From assembly GCA_001683735.1 (NCBI GenBank), contig LUGG01000027.1, positions 558,001 to 622,000 on the forward strand: a stretch of DNA of 64,000 nucleotides, written 5' to 3'. This document shows positions 39,344 through 51,513 of the stretch, piece by piece. The stretch is from Grifola frondosa (lineage: Eukaryota; Basidiomycota; Agaricomycetes; Polyporales; Grifolaceae). The notes beneath the pieces were generated by a model, which worked only from the letters and a program-made list of their open reading frames with translations, was not told the DNA's origin and ran no database searches. A program made the position numbers and the translations under genes. Position 1 is the stretch's first letter, and each line of letters begins with the position of its first letter.

Positions 39344-42244
39344 CTAGTAAGATTTGTGACGCGGAAAAGGACTCGTTGCAAGATCCAAATCATCGGAATA
39401 TTTCTGGAAAGCGGTATGTTCGCAGGACAGTACACGCTGGAACAGCCGAGCGAATTGCGACTCGAACGGTTTGATGAGCGGATACACACGCGCATCGTGT
39501 CCGCGCACGTTCAAGCAATACCGATATGCTTCTTTTGTGGCGTCCGAATTATAGCCTGTCCACGTACCGTCACCTTTCATCGCTTTCTCCCACGTTAACC
39601 TGACCCGAGAGTTGTTGGAGTTTTCGAAGACACTCGTCGCACAAAGGTCCAACATGAGCGCGATATGACACCGCGGCTTGTAACACGTCTCGCGGTTTTT
39701 GATGAATGGACCAACAAGAGCACTGTCACTCAAAACCGGTTTCGACTTTACACTCACCTGAACCGCGATGTATCCAAACTTCCCTTTATCCACCGGTTCG
39801 TCGAGGTCGCCACCATACGTGACAATGATGATGTCTATGACCGGCTGAGCGACGCTGCACTGTATCGCAGCCGCGCGACACCATGCAAAGTAGAGATCGT
39901 CAATGTCGATCGCATCGATCTCCTTCTCGAACTGTATGAAGTGCGTGAAGTTGATCCACACGTCCTCGTTCGATTCCAAAAGGTCTACAATTGCTGAGGG
40001 CTGTCTGAGGCCACTGAAGCCATTTGATCCTTCTTCTGCCAGTAAGCGCTTCAGAAATGCGGACACTGACACCGGCGAGATACGATATGGCGGTTCTCGG
40101 GTGACGAAGTCCCCTCCCTTTGGAAGGGCCACTCTGTCGCGAGCCAAAGTAAGCAAAAGACGAGCACTGAGCTCGCCCTGCAGACCTCGGTCGAGGACGA
40201 GTCCTTGCTCAACGAGTCTCTCCACCAGAGTCGTCATCGCCTTCGTATAAAAATCCGGTTCGCTCACATCGATGTTTTCTGCATTGAGAATATCGGCGGC
40301 CGCGATGGCAAGCATGGGTTCGGAAGCTGCCTTCGTTGTTACCACGTTGCCGGTCCTAACACCCATTAAGAGGCGCATATGACTGCGCACTGACTCCGCC
40401 GCAAGTCGCATCGCTGCTGTACCGTTACCAATCTCCAGAAGGACCCTATTGGAAAAAATAGCGAAAGCTAGATCTATGTTCGTCGGGTCCGACCATTTTA
40501 CCGGACCGATCAACTTCGACTTTGCACTCTGTAGAAGGTCATCATCGAGCAGAGTGGACCAATACTAGTAACAATGATTGTAAGTGGAATGCATGCTGAT
40601 TGTGTACAGAAGAGAGACACTGGACCGTAATTCTGAAGATTGCGTAGCAGATGGGCGCCGGAGTCTGCGGGAGCTCCTCTACACATCGAGGCACCTTTTG
40701 ATCGAATCCGAAGAAAGGCCACACCGGAAGATTCGAGTAGCCTTCACCAAATCGGGAATGAGAGGGATTAACACTGGATGGGGTAAGATGAAACACAGAG
40801 AAGTCGGTATCAAGGAGAAGGGACCAAAAGGTGACTCCGGAAAACTCAAGGTATCGGAGACTTTGAGAATACGCGCCAGAGCAATCACAGACATCCTCTC
40901 TTTCGGACCTTGCAACCCGCTTGAATTCGGACGGACATTTAGCTGCGCACACTCGTCAAAAGCGAAGAAGAATTCGTGGACGTTACACATCGCCAGAGCT
41001 TTACCCAAGTCCTCAAAGTGGGGCTTAACGAGAAGACTGAAAAGTTGCTCGTGCCAGCGATGGAGAGATTTTATGTATCCCTTCTGGATCTCCGTCATGC
41101 TTTTCCAGTGCTGCCCACGGTCCGGCCTGCGGTCGGTGAATATTATCTTGTCATTTTCTTGAAGAAATTGCCGTGCCAGATCTGCAACTCTGGAAAATCG
41201 TTCAGCACGCGCTTCAGGATTCTTCACGGTGACGCGCCATCCATCCAATCTGTCGACAATGGGTTTAGAAGACTGTTCTGGTGCTGCGATATCTTCGAAT
41301 GCAACCCTCGCCCACGCCCCGAGGAACGCAGCAGCCATCTCCTCACCCTGCAGCTGTCATGAGCGCACAATAAGAGGGTCAGAAAGGCAGCTGGAACCGA
41401 CATATACTGGCATTCCTGGATCTATGAAGAACTCATGTGCAGCAGTATCGTTTGGAGGCCACCCACTCATTGGTTCCTGCGAGGACCTGAAACAGACACT
41501 GAGAGTAGGATACTAAGCAAAGAGTGAGCATCTGAGTCGGCCATATGAGACAAACGCGTACGTGGCGGCCCAGTTCCTTCACCAACCGTGATTTTCCGGT
41601 GCCACTTGATTGTACAAAAGGTATGATTCTCCCGTAATGATTCAGCGGCTTGTACATTCGATCGTATTGTGTCAGAGCATTCATAAAATTCGTGACGGCG
41701 TCTCCGATATAGGTCTCATTGAATGTAGCATCCAGATGCTCAAATTTGTCGGCACTGACAAGAGTAAATCATCAGATCTTGGAGCTCGCAACGTGCAACG
41801 TAAAGCTCACTTAGATACAAGAGCAGTTGGTTTACGTGGAACTGCGATAAATGGAGTTTATGAAATAAACCATATATCAACATGAAGCTGGAGATCTTAC
41901 TGCAAGCAGCCAGAAGAAAGCCCAGTGTGCCCTTCTTTGCCATAAGCTCGCAAAGCTCTACGTCGGGACGGGGGTCAAGTTTGAGTTTAGCCGACATCCC
42001 ATCTTGCCACAGGGCGTTCACGATGGGCTGCGGAATGTCCCTCGCATGCGGTGCAATGCGCATCCTTGAGACCTCAAGAAACTCAAATGGGGCACGTAGG
42101 TCCCCTTTTTCGGCCGCTGCCTTGTAAATAACTATATCTGTGGTCTAAGACCTTGCGTATTTCCAACTGTGAGAACTGGGCGGTTACTGCGTCCATGACC
42201 GGATCGGCTTCCGTGCTAGTGATTGAAGATGATGAGGAGCTCAT
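39344..42244 (-). pseudogene. P-loop NTPase-nuclease, copy 2, frameshifted
   Basis: Inverted paralogue of copy 1. Walker A (VQSSGTGKSRLVKEL), Walker B-like FFAFDECAQL and the nuclease-like exon with QPVIDIIIVTYGGDLDEP and GYIAVQVSVKS are all visible. Lesions are an extra base near 42,122 in exon 1 (between SYL and KAAAEKGD), a missing base near 40,858 (after KVSDT) and a 4-base plus a 3-base loss near 40,630-40,655 (after LPQTPA). The N-terminal residues (starting MSSSSSS, rev 42,244) are unlike copy 1, so the first exon has a different history from the rest of the block. Confidence 0.7.
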
Positions 42245-42339
42245 GGTATGCAGTATAAGATGTATCTGTGGCGCGGTGAAAACAAGAATCTAAGATTGTT
42301 AAGTACTTATTTGGTTTTCTTGTGTGTGCCACGTGCGCT

Positions 42340-42720
42340 CCGACTTTCCCAAAAATGTCGATGCGAACCTCAGTGCGCTCGCTCAGAACACAGCTTATTA
42401 CTACTTATTCGTGTTCTGCGCGTTCATAACATCAATCGTGACTTTAGATGGATAAGCCTAGGACCGTGCCGCCTCTTACATCATGTACTCGACGCAAGTC
42501 TCCTGAAAGAGCGATATCCATATTGTACGGACCTCCTTGACGTTCCGATCTTTGTACATTGGGTACGTAACATAATGCTTGTTGCTTGTTGCGGAGAAGA
42601 GGCGCATTGTGTTGCAGGAGGGTCCTGAAAATGTTATCCCGAAGAGAGTGCGAGTTGGGTGGAGGTGGAGACGACGACGAGGTGCTTCAAGCTTCCAGAG
42701 CTCATGGTTCATGTTCCTTT
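42340..42720 (+). pseudogene. Relic of a third carboxylesterase
   Basis: Two short segments resemble the esterase genes: ANLSALAQNTAYYY at about 42,365 (compare NASVSALARAQDTAQYN) and EKRRIVLQEGPENV at about 42,590 (compare KKERIVLQEGPDNS), followed in a shifted frame by SWVEVETTTRCF (compare SFPEVEPDLETKRCL). The order is right but the middle exons are gone. It is more diverged than copies 1 and 2, so it is an older relic just beyond block B'. Confidence 0.35.
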
Positions 42721-43773
42721 TGCCCAGATTCAGCGATCCGCCACGTCCGTCCGTCAAATGCCGGCTCTTCATCTGCTCACAAGGAAGCGATAAAGCTATG
42801 TTCAGAATACCCTAATTAAAAGGACGTATATCTTATTACGTTTCTCCGGTATCAAGGCGGTTCGGAGTATTACATCTGGTGCATCAACTACCCCATACCT
42901 CCTCAAAGGTGCTTCTAGCCCATCGGACTGTGCACTCTTTTTGCTCATCGATTGCTTCATCGTAGGATTGAATGCCTTATAACGGTCAGGAGCTCAGGCG
43001 GGCATGCTCAGGGAGACATGGTTCTCCATGCATACTACCCCTCCCCTCCGTCTGTACAATCAACACAAGGCATGACGAGGTATTACAGACATTGTACGTT
43101 GCTTGATTACCTGAATATCGGGTACCTTTTCATTCTGTCTTTGCGTCCTGTCATTCACGCTAGTGGCTCTTGTTCTCATTGCCGGGCTGCTGTGCATTAT
43201 CACGATCTCTTTGGCTGGGTGCCATCTGTACCAGGTGGGCCTTCAACGTGAACTGTCAGTCTGTCGCTAGTTCTCTCTAGTCCGTGCAAGACATCTGACG
43301 GTTGCGACGAAACTAGGAATGTATCCTCGACCCTCACTCAAACGTTCGTATACCGTTGATTTAAGCTACTGGCCGCGCCGGTGAAATGATTGACTGGTAA
43401 GCTTGCGGGCTCAGCTACCGGGACAGAACAGTGTAGATTGCATTGCTGCATTGGACACGATGAAGGAAAGCGAGAACCCTGTAGAGAGGACGGTGTATTT
43501 TTGCGGCGGAAGTTGAGAATCGAGACATGCGCGACCACGAGAATGCCGAACCTGATATTGCACTTGTGTAAGGGTATTTGCGCCAAGAACCTTTGTGCGT
43601 AGTGTGAATAGTGACGAAGAGCTAATACCCCGGCGGACTAGTTAACTGCAGGGAAGCCACACGCAGATAAATCTACGGACAGCTAATGCCATCTAGTACA
43701 ATATTCACATGCACATGTACTGAAGAATAATTAACGAGCTTGCATTGAAGGTCAAACAGCAGAAACATAGCTC
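42721..43773. other. Intergenic, no recognised gene
   Basis: Short ORFs on both strands, none with a family signature. The last part probably holds the 3' untranslated region of the RING gene. Confidence 0.4.
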
Positions 43774-45698
43774 TCAAAACTCAATATCATCATCACCCTG
43801 CAACTCATCGCGATCGGACCCTTCGTCCTCGAACACATATGGATGGTCGTGTTCCTCGTCTTCCATGTCTTCGTCTTCAGTGCCGAGGCCAACCAAACGA
43901 CTCCTACGAGGGATGAGCACGCTGTGCGCAAAAAGGGCGTTTTAAAAAACATACCCCCAGTTCAACTTGGGCTCAACGTCATCCTCTTCATCTGAGGAGA
44001 TCACGATAGGATGATGACGATTTGGCGCTCCGGGCCCGCCGTTCGCCCTGCGGAAGCCAGCAAATCGGACGGCGTCGTCGTCGTCGTCATCGTCGTCTTC
44101 AAACTGCCCATCATCGCTATCCGCGTGTATGCCATAGTCGTCATGCATCGCAGGTTCTTCGTAAGCATGGCGAGCCATGATGTGCCCTCCGCCATGCCTA
44201 GGAATCCCGTGATCGTCCTCATCGTCAATGAAGCTACTCTCATATCCGCCCTCACCCTCCTCGTCTTCATCTTCCTCTCCGGGATCCGCCCGATCATGAG
44301 GACCTAAGATCTCATGGTAAGGGCCGTGATCAACTTCCTCATGCGGGTGACCCGGCGGGAGCAGCGGTGGTCCAAACATCATTAAATGCTGCATCATTGC
44401 ATGATCGTCCCACTGCTCATCGTCCTCTTCATTGTGTGAGAGGTCCCATTCGAGCTCTTCTAGTTCTTCCGCCCATGCCGCCGCCGCCTCCGCGTCCTCC
44501 ACATCCTCGTCCGGGTCATATTCGTCACCCTCCTGTACGTGTCCTGGGTATACACGTCCACACTGCGAGCAGGCGCCATCCCAGATCTCATGGTGGCAAT
44601 CCACGCAGCGATATATCCCCCCGTCCTCCGCATCATGCACACCCATTACTTGTTGCAGTAACGCAGGAGGCGGCGCGTCAGGAAAGATCATACCATGCCC
44701 GTGATGGCTCGTCGCGCGGAAGATACCCGTCCAAGGGTCTGCAGCAGTGTCAAGTGCTGGAGCAGCGGGAAGGAGTGGTGGGGAGGCTAGGCCGCTTTTG
44801 ACGAGATGCGCGATCATATCTTTGATGGCCCACACCTCCACAGGGCGTTCCTTGACGATGGCACGGCAATGCGGGCACGTCTTCTTGCGTAGCCATGCAG
44901 GCACAACGTCATGGGGATGTACATCTGCAGGAGGCGCTTTGAACCAACTAACGAGACAGTCGTAACAGGCAGAGTGTCCGCACGGCGCAAGAGCGTATGG
45001 TTTGTGCATCAAATCGAGACAAATTTGGCAAGTTAAGGACTGCTGGAAAGACGAAACGAGCGTCTCATGTTTGGATATCAACTAGCGAGGAGGTTGCATT
45101 AGTTGTCAATACGACATACATGACAAAACGAACTTACTTCGGCCTTCTTAGAGATCTGCTCGTTCAAGTGAGAGACTTCCATTGCAGAGTGTCCTGCGTC
45201 TGGCATAGATATTGGAGAAGCTCTGCCTTTACCCTTGTCCGATGTCACTTCGGATACAGGAGTGGGGCGATCACAACTCTGAGAAGGAGAACGCGTCCTA
45301 GCGGGCAATGCCGAAGGCCCTGCGGAAGGTTGGCGCGCAACGCTGGTGGGACGACTCTGAGTAGTACTTGACGGTTGTGGCTGGTTGGCATGCGCCGCTA
45401 TGGATGAAAGCGAACGACGGCGAAGACGACGTACAGGGGAAAAGGTTCTTCGACCTTCCGCATCGGACGCGCCGGCGTCGGTGGCCTGCACCACGGGTAA
45501 CTTTCGTTTCTTCTTCCTCCGTCTCTTCCTATCCCTTAGTTCCGATTTTTGATCCTTGTCGACTCCTCCATCGACTTTTCTAAATCTCTTTAGCTCTCTT
45601 TCGACCGTTTCCTCTGAATCTGAGAGTACTCTTTTCTTCGATCTCGACGACGTGTTTGGACCGGTACTCAACGCGCGAATAGGGGAAGACACGTCCAT
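43774..45698 (-). CDS. RING-finger protein, probable E3 ubiquitin ligase
   Basis: Three exons (45698-45138, 45081-43955, 43921-43774) join in phase to about 611 residues, with ATG at 45698. Exon 1 is basic and Ser-rich with RDRKRRRKKKRKL, a likely nuclear signal. Exon 2 opens with a C3HC4 RING: CQICLDLMHKPYALAPCGHS, then CYDC and CPHC. A second zinc-binding pair, CVDCHHEIWDGACSQCGRVY, follows. The rest is strongly acidic with Asp runs (QFEDDDDDDDDAV) and VISSDEEDD, a SUMO-interaction-like motif. The RING suggests ubiquitin transfer with an E2 partner; the order RING plus Cys-rich pair recalls CHFR-type ligases, but no FHA domain is seen. Its start lies 287 bp from the divergent transporter gene. 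Confidence 0.8.
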
Positions 45699-45985
45699 GG
45701 TGTTCTCCGAAGGGATCAGAAAGGCGTCGTTGTCAACTTGGAGATGGCTAAGAGAAAGGAGACTGATCAGAAACGAGCGCTCACCGCAAATGTAGGTTTA
45801 ATTTATGCTTGTTTGCACTAAGTATTATAAATTGAAATGCGTCAAGTCATAACCTACACGTAATATTACATATAAAAATCCAATATTTAGCTTAACATAG
45901 CTTTCATGGTTCGTCGGAGTCCTTGCTGCAACTTGCAAGCTGCCAACCTAGTACCACGTTTGCTGTTTTTCTTGGATTCTTTAAC
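45699..45985. promoter_or_regulatory. Shared divergent promoter region (RING / TPT)
   Basis: 287 bp separate the two start codons on opposite strands, so both promoters must overlap here. The middle (about 45,795-45,900) is AT-rich, in contrast to the flanking coding sequence. No TATA box was confidently assigned. Confidence 0.6.
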
Positions 45986-47683
45986 ATGTATTCACCGTTG
46001 CTTCGCGACAATACTGCGGGCTTTTTCAGTGCCAGGCCTAATGATTCTCCGCGCATTTTCAACACTCCTTTTTTCGCAGAGCCGAAGGCCTTCCCTCCCG
46101 TCTTCACGCCGGAAGTTACCTCTGGGTGGCGATCTTTTCGCATTCAGGAGGACTTCCAGAGTCACGAAGCCGCCAACCCTCCGCCGCAGCCATCGTCTGT
46201 TTCTTGGCAAAAGGCTCTCAGTGGTCACGGTTCTCGACATCATCCAGAAGATGTGATGTGGCCAGATTTTTCCACACTCCAACACAAACCAAACCTATCA
46301 CCTCGTCAGCGCACTGGCTTCCCACGGGCAACACCTGGAGTGCTGCTCGAATCTGTGCCGCTGTCTCCTCTAGTCTCGGAAGGCGGCTTTCCTTCGCCTT
46401 CCCTACCCATCCTATCTCCACACGCGTCTGCATCATCAAAACGCTTAATTCGGAAGAATCGCAAGGGTGATCATCGGCTGGCTTTCGTAGGCTCCCAGAT
46501 TTTCTGGCTGGCGCTGTATTTCTCCTTCAATCTAGGCTTGACCCTTTACAACAAGGGCGTGCTGGCACGCTTCCCATTCCCTTACACTCTCACTGCGATA
46601 CATGCTCTCTGCGGCAGCATTGGTGGATTGATCTTGACCCGACGCGGATTTTATATACCCGCTAGGCTCGACATGAAGAGTTATGTCGTCTTGGCTGGAT
46701 TCAGCGTACTGTATGCGGTCAATATTGCCGTCAGTAACTTGTCACTCCACCTGGTCACCGTGCCGGCAAGTGTTTGCCCACTAAAGGCACAGTAGACACT
46801 TTTGACATTTGCCTGTAGTTTCACCAGGTGGTACGGGCTGCGACGCCTGTATTCACCACGATGCTCTCCATTGCTATTCTTGGAACCAAGTTCAGCAGGA
46901 TCAAGCTTTTGACATTGGTGCCTGTTATTGCTGGAGTCATCCTTGCGTAAGTCCTGCCCCAAATCTTCCGCTGCCTAGTCACACAACACCCGAATGCACC
47001 ACAGCACATACGGTGACTACTACTTTACCGCGTGGGGCTTCTTCCTTACGCTTCTGGGAACCTTCTTGGCCGCGCTCAAAACCATTTCCACCAACGTCTT
47101 GCAATCCGCGCCTTTACTCACCACGAAGGGAAAACTACCGGCTAACCGTTACCCCGCCCGCACGCTTACCCGGTTGCAGATATTTTTACCGTCCCGGCTC
47201 CACCTCCACCCACTTGACCTCCTCACCCGCATGTCCCCTCTCGCATTCCTGCAATGCATCATGTATGCATATGCTACCGGAGAGTTCGAACGCATGCGTA
47301 CCTTCCATGGACAACAGGGCGGAATTGGCTGGACACGGTCCGCGATCCTCCTCGGAAACGGCCTAATCGCTTTCGGACTCAACGTCGTGAGCTTCACTGC
47401 GAACGGCAGGGTTGGGGCGCTCAATATGACCGTTGCAGGTACCGTCCTTCAATTTGACATATTGATTTTCTGCCATCTAATCTGTATGCGGGTCTCCTTA
47501 GCGAATGTGAAGCAGGTGTTGACGATCGTCCTCGCGGTCGCTATCTTCGATCTTACAATCACCTCGGCTAATGCTATGGGTATTTTGGTTACGCTGGCTG
47601 GCGGTGCGCTGTATGCGTGGGTGGAGTATGCAGATAAGATGGACAAGAAGCGCGGCAAGCGGGCCTTGACGCAGATGCGATGA
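45986..47683 (+). CDS. Triose-phosphate/nucleotide-sugar transporter family (TPT/DMT) membrane protein
   Basis: Exons 45986-46765, 46819-46946 and 47005-47683 join in phase to about 528 residues. The ATG at 45986 is the first in frame. About 160 hydrophilic, Ser/Pro-rich residues precede ten or so membrane helices: FWLALYFSFNLGLTLYNKGV, PYTLTAIHALCGSIGGLIL, SYVVLAGFSVLYAVNIAVSN, FHQVVRAATPVFTTMLSIAI, YFTAWGFFLTLLGTFLAALK and, near the end, GILVTLAGGALYAWVEYAD. The NKGVL and LKTISTNVLQ motifs are typical of TPT-domain antiporters in Golgi or ER membranes. Substrate cannot be told from sequence. The first intron starts GC (CCG|GCAAGT) rather than GT. It ends with a KKRGKR basic tail, as in some Golgi/ER proteins. 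Confidence 0.85.
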
Positions 47684-48062
47684 GCCACCTAGGTCTTGAT
47701 GACATTCGAGTTTTTGCGGACCTTGGACAGACGGACGGACTGTATCTTTCACATGTATCGATAGACATTCTGACACTGTTTCACAGCCTACCACATTCCT
47801 GCTGATTTTCTAGTATACTTTCTCGTATTCACAAAGCAGTGGATATTTGTGCAGAGTTCGTTCGTATTGTATAAATTTACGACGACTTTATCAAGTAAAA
47901 GGTTGGCGAAATTGACCGAAAATATTTGTACCAATTTGGCAGTATCCCCGATACAGATCAGTATGCGTAGTGTGGCTCCGGTCACGTGATTTGTGTGGCA
48001 CAATGTTGCTTTACTTAAAGGCTGATTCTCGCGTGTACCTCTCTATCGTAAGATCTTCCATC
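47684..48062. other. Spacer between TPT and NTPase copy 3
   Basis: No gene seen. It contains the 3' untranslated region of the transporter and presumably the promoter of NTPase copy 3. Confidence 0.5.
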
Positions 48063-51000
48063 ATGACCTCTTTACCATCCTCAACGGTCCCGCAAGCAGA
48101 CACTACTATCGACGATGTGATCGCTGACTTCTCAAATCTAAATATCGAACGGGACTACAAGAGGCTCGCCAGAAACTACGACGACTACAAGATGGAGTTG
48201 GAGTTGGATGTCAGGAATGTCAACGCTCCATTGCGTTTCTTATCATACGCAAGGAATGAGCTTGCCAACATGCAGCAAGTTCCAACCCCCTTGCTGAGAG
48301 CTCTGTGGAAGAACGGCCAGAGGAGAAGCACACCACTTCAACCACGTAGTCAAGCTGAGCTCTGTGAGCGTATGGTCAAGCACGGTCCCATGGGTTTCCT
48401 TCTGGACGCTTGCAGTGAGTTTCTCGGACTCCTGTTTTAGTTTGGCTTGTCTCATTCTCCAACAGTACCTCTTAGTCAGGGCGAGAAAGACTCTAGCATC
48501 GACTCTCCGTAAGTCCGCCGTCGGTACTGTGCAAACACATTTCTGATGAATGATACAGTGATGAACAAGCGGCTTATCTCGACCGCGAGTTCAATCGAAT
48601 CTATCAAGGAACTGCTGTCAGCGATTTCAAGTCCGGCCTCATGGATTACGAACAAATGTACGACTCCCAACGGCACTACGGTAGAACTATACCTATTGTT
48701 CAGTCAAGCGGTACCGGAAAATCAAGGCTGGTTAAGGAGCTGGGCGACGAAGTTCGTGATTCTCTGATCTATTTTCCATCAGCTGCTAACTCGCCTTTAG
48801 TTTCCAACTTTAAGTGTCTGCTTTAGGCCTACTGTAGATATGACGAGCGGTTGGCCTCCTAATGATACTCCTGCGCGCGAATTCTTCAACAGGACTGGAA
48901 TGACCTCAATGGTCAGTCAGCTCAATTTTAGCATTATCCTTTGCTCATGATAGTTGCAGGGCGAAGAATTGGCTGCAGCATTCCTTGGCGCGTGGCTGGA
49001 GGTCGCATTGAGCGATATCACGGACCGCGGAAATCTTGACAAACCGGTCCATGAGAGGCTACACGGGTGGCGGATCATGGCACAGAGAAATGGGGGTGAC
49101 TCGCGCCATGATCGGTTCGTCAAAGTCGTGCAACTCGCTGAGGACCGACTCAAAGGGAACGTGGGACCCTCGAATCGATTCGTCAGAATATTATGTCGTC
49201 GGTTGCAGATTCCGCAACCGCAGATAAAGAGCGCACTACATCGGATACGTATGCTAAGGACTCCTTCGATCCGGATCTCGTTGCTAAAGGTCCACCCACC
49301 CAAGAAGAGATTGAAGCTCAGGAGCAGGAGCAAATAAGCATTCTGACTTGGCATGAAGAGCTCTTCACGCTCCTTGTCAAGCCCTCTTTCGATCAGCTGG
49401 CTGAAATCCTTGCGGCGAACAACGTGAACACATTCCTCGTCGCATTTGATGAATGTACGCAACTAGATATCATCAAGAAATCCCCTAATATCAGGCGATC
49501 GACCCCGCCGCAGTGGGGGATGTCTCTGATAGCCCTGCAGCGTATCCTCAAAGCTACCGATGAATTCGCCCTTCCTGGAGTCAGATTCTGGTTTTTGCTC
49601 CTTGATACCAATTCTTCTGTCACCGATCTCGCTCCAGTTGGTCCCAATGTACCTTCTTACCGACTGAGAAGTGGTTTCGTCCCCTTACCGGTGTGGTCCT
49701 GTCTGGGATTCGATCAATTGAAACCGAAGAGAAACGATCTGCCGCAGACCCCGCAAGGTGCCCATTTTCTCGAACATCTCAGGCGGTACGGTCGACCGGT
49801 CAGTGCCATCTCATATTATATCCCGTAGACGCTCCGTAATCGTGACGAAATTTTGTTTTCATCATCACTAGTACTGGTCTACCCTAGAGCTTAAGCATTA
49901 CCTGCTGCAAGGGGCACAACAAAAGCTTATGTCCTCACCAGATGGCTTCAATCCACTCGACATCAACCATGTCTTTGCACTCTTCTCACACCGAGTCCTT
50001 CTGGAGGTGGGCAGCGGTCCAGCATCGTCTCGACTTATGGCGGAGGCAGTGCGCAGCCACATGCGCCTGTTGATGGGTGTTAGGGCTGGTAGCATGGTGA
50101 TTACGAAGGCAGCCTCTGAACCTATGCTCGCCATTGCTGCCGCCGTGTTACTGAACGACCCTGCTAGACCGATTTTTTACGAGTCAGCGATGCAGACTTT
50201 GATTGAGAAGCTTGTGGAGCAAGGACTTGTACTCGACCGAGGCCTTCAGGGCGAGCTCAGCGGCCGATTGTTGCTCACTCTAGCCCGCGACAAAGCCATC
50301 CGGGCTGGGCATAATTTCGTTATGAAACAGCGCGGTGCCCTGAGCATCGTGCCAGTAACCGTCGCCGACTTTCTCTCCACTCTCGTTGGAAGAAGTGTTC
50401 TCAGCAAGCGGTTGTTGGAAGACAACGAGGACGTATGGGTCAATTTCACGCACTTCATTCAGGTGGAAAAGGAAATATCTACTATCGATGTCGAGGATCT
50501 TTACGATGCATGGTGCCGCACTGCTGCGATACAGTGCACGTTGGGCCAGCCGATAATCGACAACCTCATTGTCACGTATCGGGGCGACCTGGATGCTCCT
50601 GTTGTCAAGAAAAACCTCGGTTATATTGTAGTTCAGGAGAAGGCCAGGGGCGATCCGGTTTCGAGTAAGACTGCGGATGCTCTTGTCGGACCATACATCT
50701 TGGCGAAGGACGTCGACGGCTTCACTTTCCGCTACAAGCCTAAAGGTCATGTCGCTATAATGATGGATTTGGGCGCGAAGAGTACTTTTGCGCGCACTTC
50801 TAGAAGGGTAAAGTTGACGTATGGGAAGGCTGAAAGGGGTGACAAGGGTCACACTTGGTCAGGCTATGCCACGAATGCTAAAGACGAAGCGGAAAGGTAC
50901 TGCTTAAACGTGCGCGGGCATGACGCACAAGTCTATCCAGTTGTCGAGCCCTTCGAAAAGGTGTTCGACAAACTGTTTGATCGCGTACTGGCTTGCGAGC

Positions 51001-51095
51001 AGGAACCGTTCCAAAAGTATGCAGATAAGATGGTAGTGGCTACTGACGTTCTTCCGCTAGCACAGACGGATGAAGAGGAAGACAAGGAAGACTAG
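48063..51095 (+). CDS. P-loop NTPase-nuclease, copy 3 (frame change near 49,155)
   Basis: Exons 48063-48414, 48466-48508, 48559 to about 48,750, about 48,801-48,911, 48960-49798 and 49872-51095. It has Walker A VQSSGTGKSRLVKEL, Walker B-like FLVAFDECTQL, and a nuclease-like exon with QPIIDNLIVTYRGDLDAP then GYIVVQEKARGDP. Unlike copies 1 and 2, the QxK position reads QEK, as expected for an active (E/Q)xK site. The protein is clearly diverged from copies 1 and 2 and lies outside the large duplication. Within exon 5 the conserved halves are in different frames; a 26-nt GT...AG stretch (about 49,159-49,184) would restore phase if removed, otherwise this is a frameshift. It ends EEEDKED. Confidence 0.6.
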
Positions 51096-51311
51096 GATGA
51101 GGACCGAGACGTCGATCAGGATTCTAAAGCTGCCATGCGTTTTGTCTAGGTTTGCAAGTATCAGAATCACGCATGCGCATTTATTTTCCTGGAATAGTAT
51201 CTACAAACCAACACATCAGATGTATGTTATGAATTCACGCTGGCATTATATAACTTGAAACGGAAAAAATACGACGTGATCAGTATACCTTTCTTCGAAG
51301 GAATGTTAGGA

Positions 51312-51372
51312 TCGCCTTGTCCGTGACGTGAGACGCCGCAAGGGAGGGGCGAACGTCTGTGGGACCGGTCTT
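51312..51372 (+). mobile_element. LINE 3' stub (about 60 bases)
   Basis: It matches the last codons and 3' untranslated end of the LINE at 30,934-32,081 (TCGCCTTGTCCGTGACGTGA, then CGCCGCAAGGGAGGG). Everything upstream is missing, so it is an extreme 5' truncation. It abuts repeat R copy 2. Confidence 0.75.
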
Positions 51373-51378
51373 GCTTGT

Positions 51379-51513
51379 ATGTAGGACTCATCTGATCAGA
51401 GTTCGTTGGCGGGTGATGCTTACTAATCGTAGAATATTACCGCGTCCGATGTATGTAGTAAGTACTTACCTGTCAGAAGCAATCCATCCTCCTCCTCCTC
51501 CTTGCAAGTGATG
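51379..51513. repeat. Short dispersed repeat R, copy 2 (inverted)
   Basis: Reverse-complement of 32,504-32,662 with small deletions and a shorter trinucleotide tract (TCC)n at about 51,489-51,505. It follows the LINE stub within a few bases. Confidence 0.75.

Larger units (their letters stand above)
34346..42030. repeat. Large inverted duplication, block B' (partner 5,390-12,887)
   Basis: Reverse-complement copy of block B. At its left edge (34,346-34,374) the sequence reads GATAGCGTGGTTGATGACGA then ATAG: the last codons and stop of NSUN2, here without the rest of the gene. That orphan piece shows B is the source and B' the copy. All three genes inside (unrecognised gene, carboxylesterase, NTPase-nuclease) have frame lesions absent from B, consistent with loss of constraint after duplication. 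Confidence 0.85.

Noticed and set aside
44011..44801. Plus-strand ORFs rich in Ser, Pro and His
   Set aside because: They are antisense shadows of the acidic region of the RING gene.
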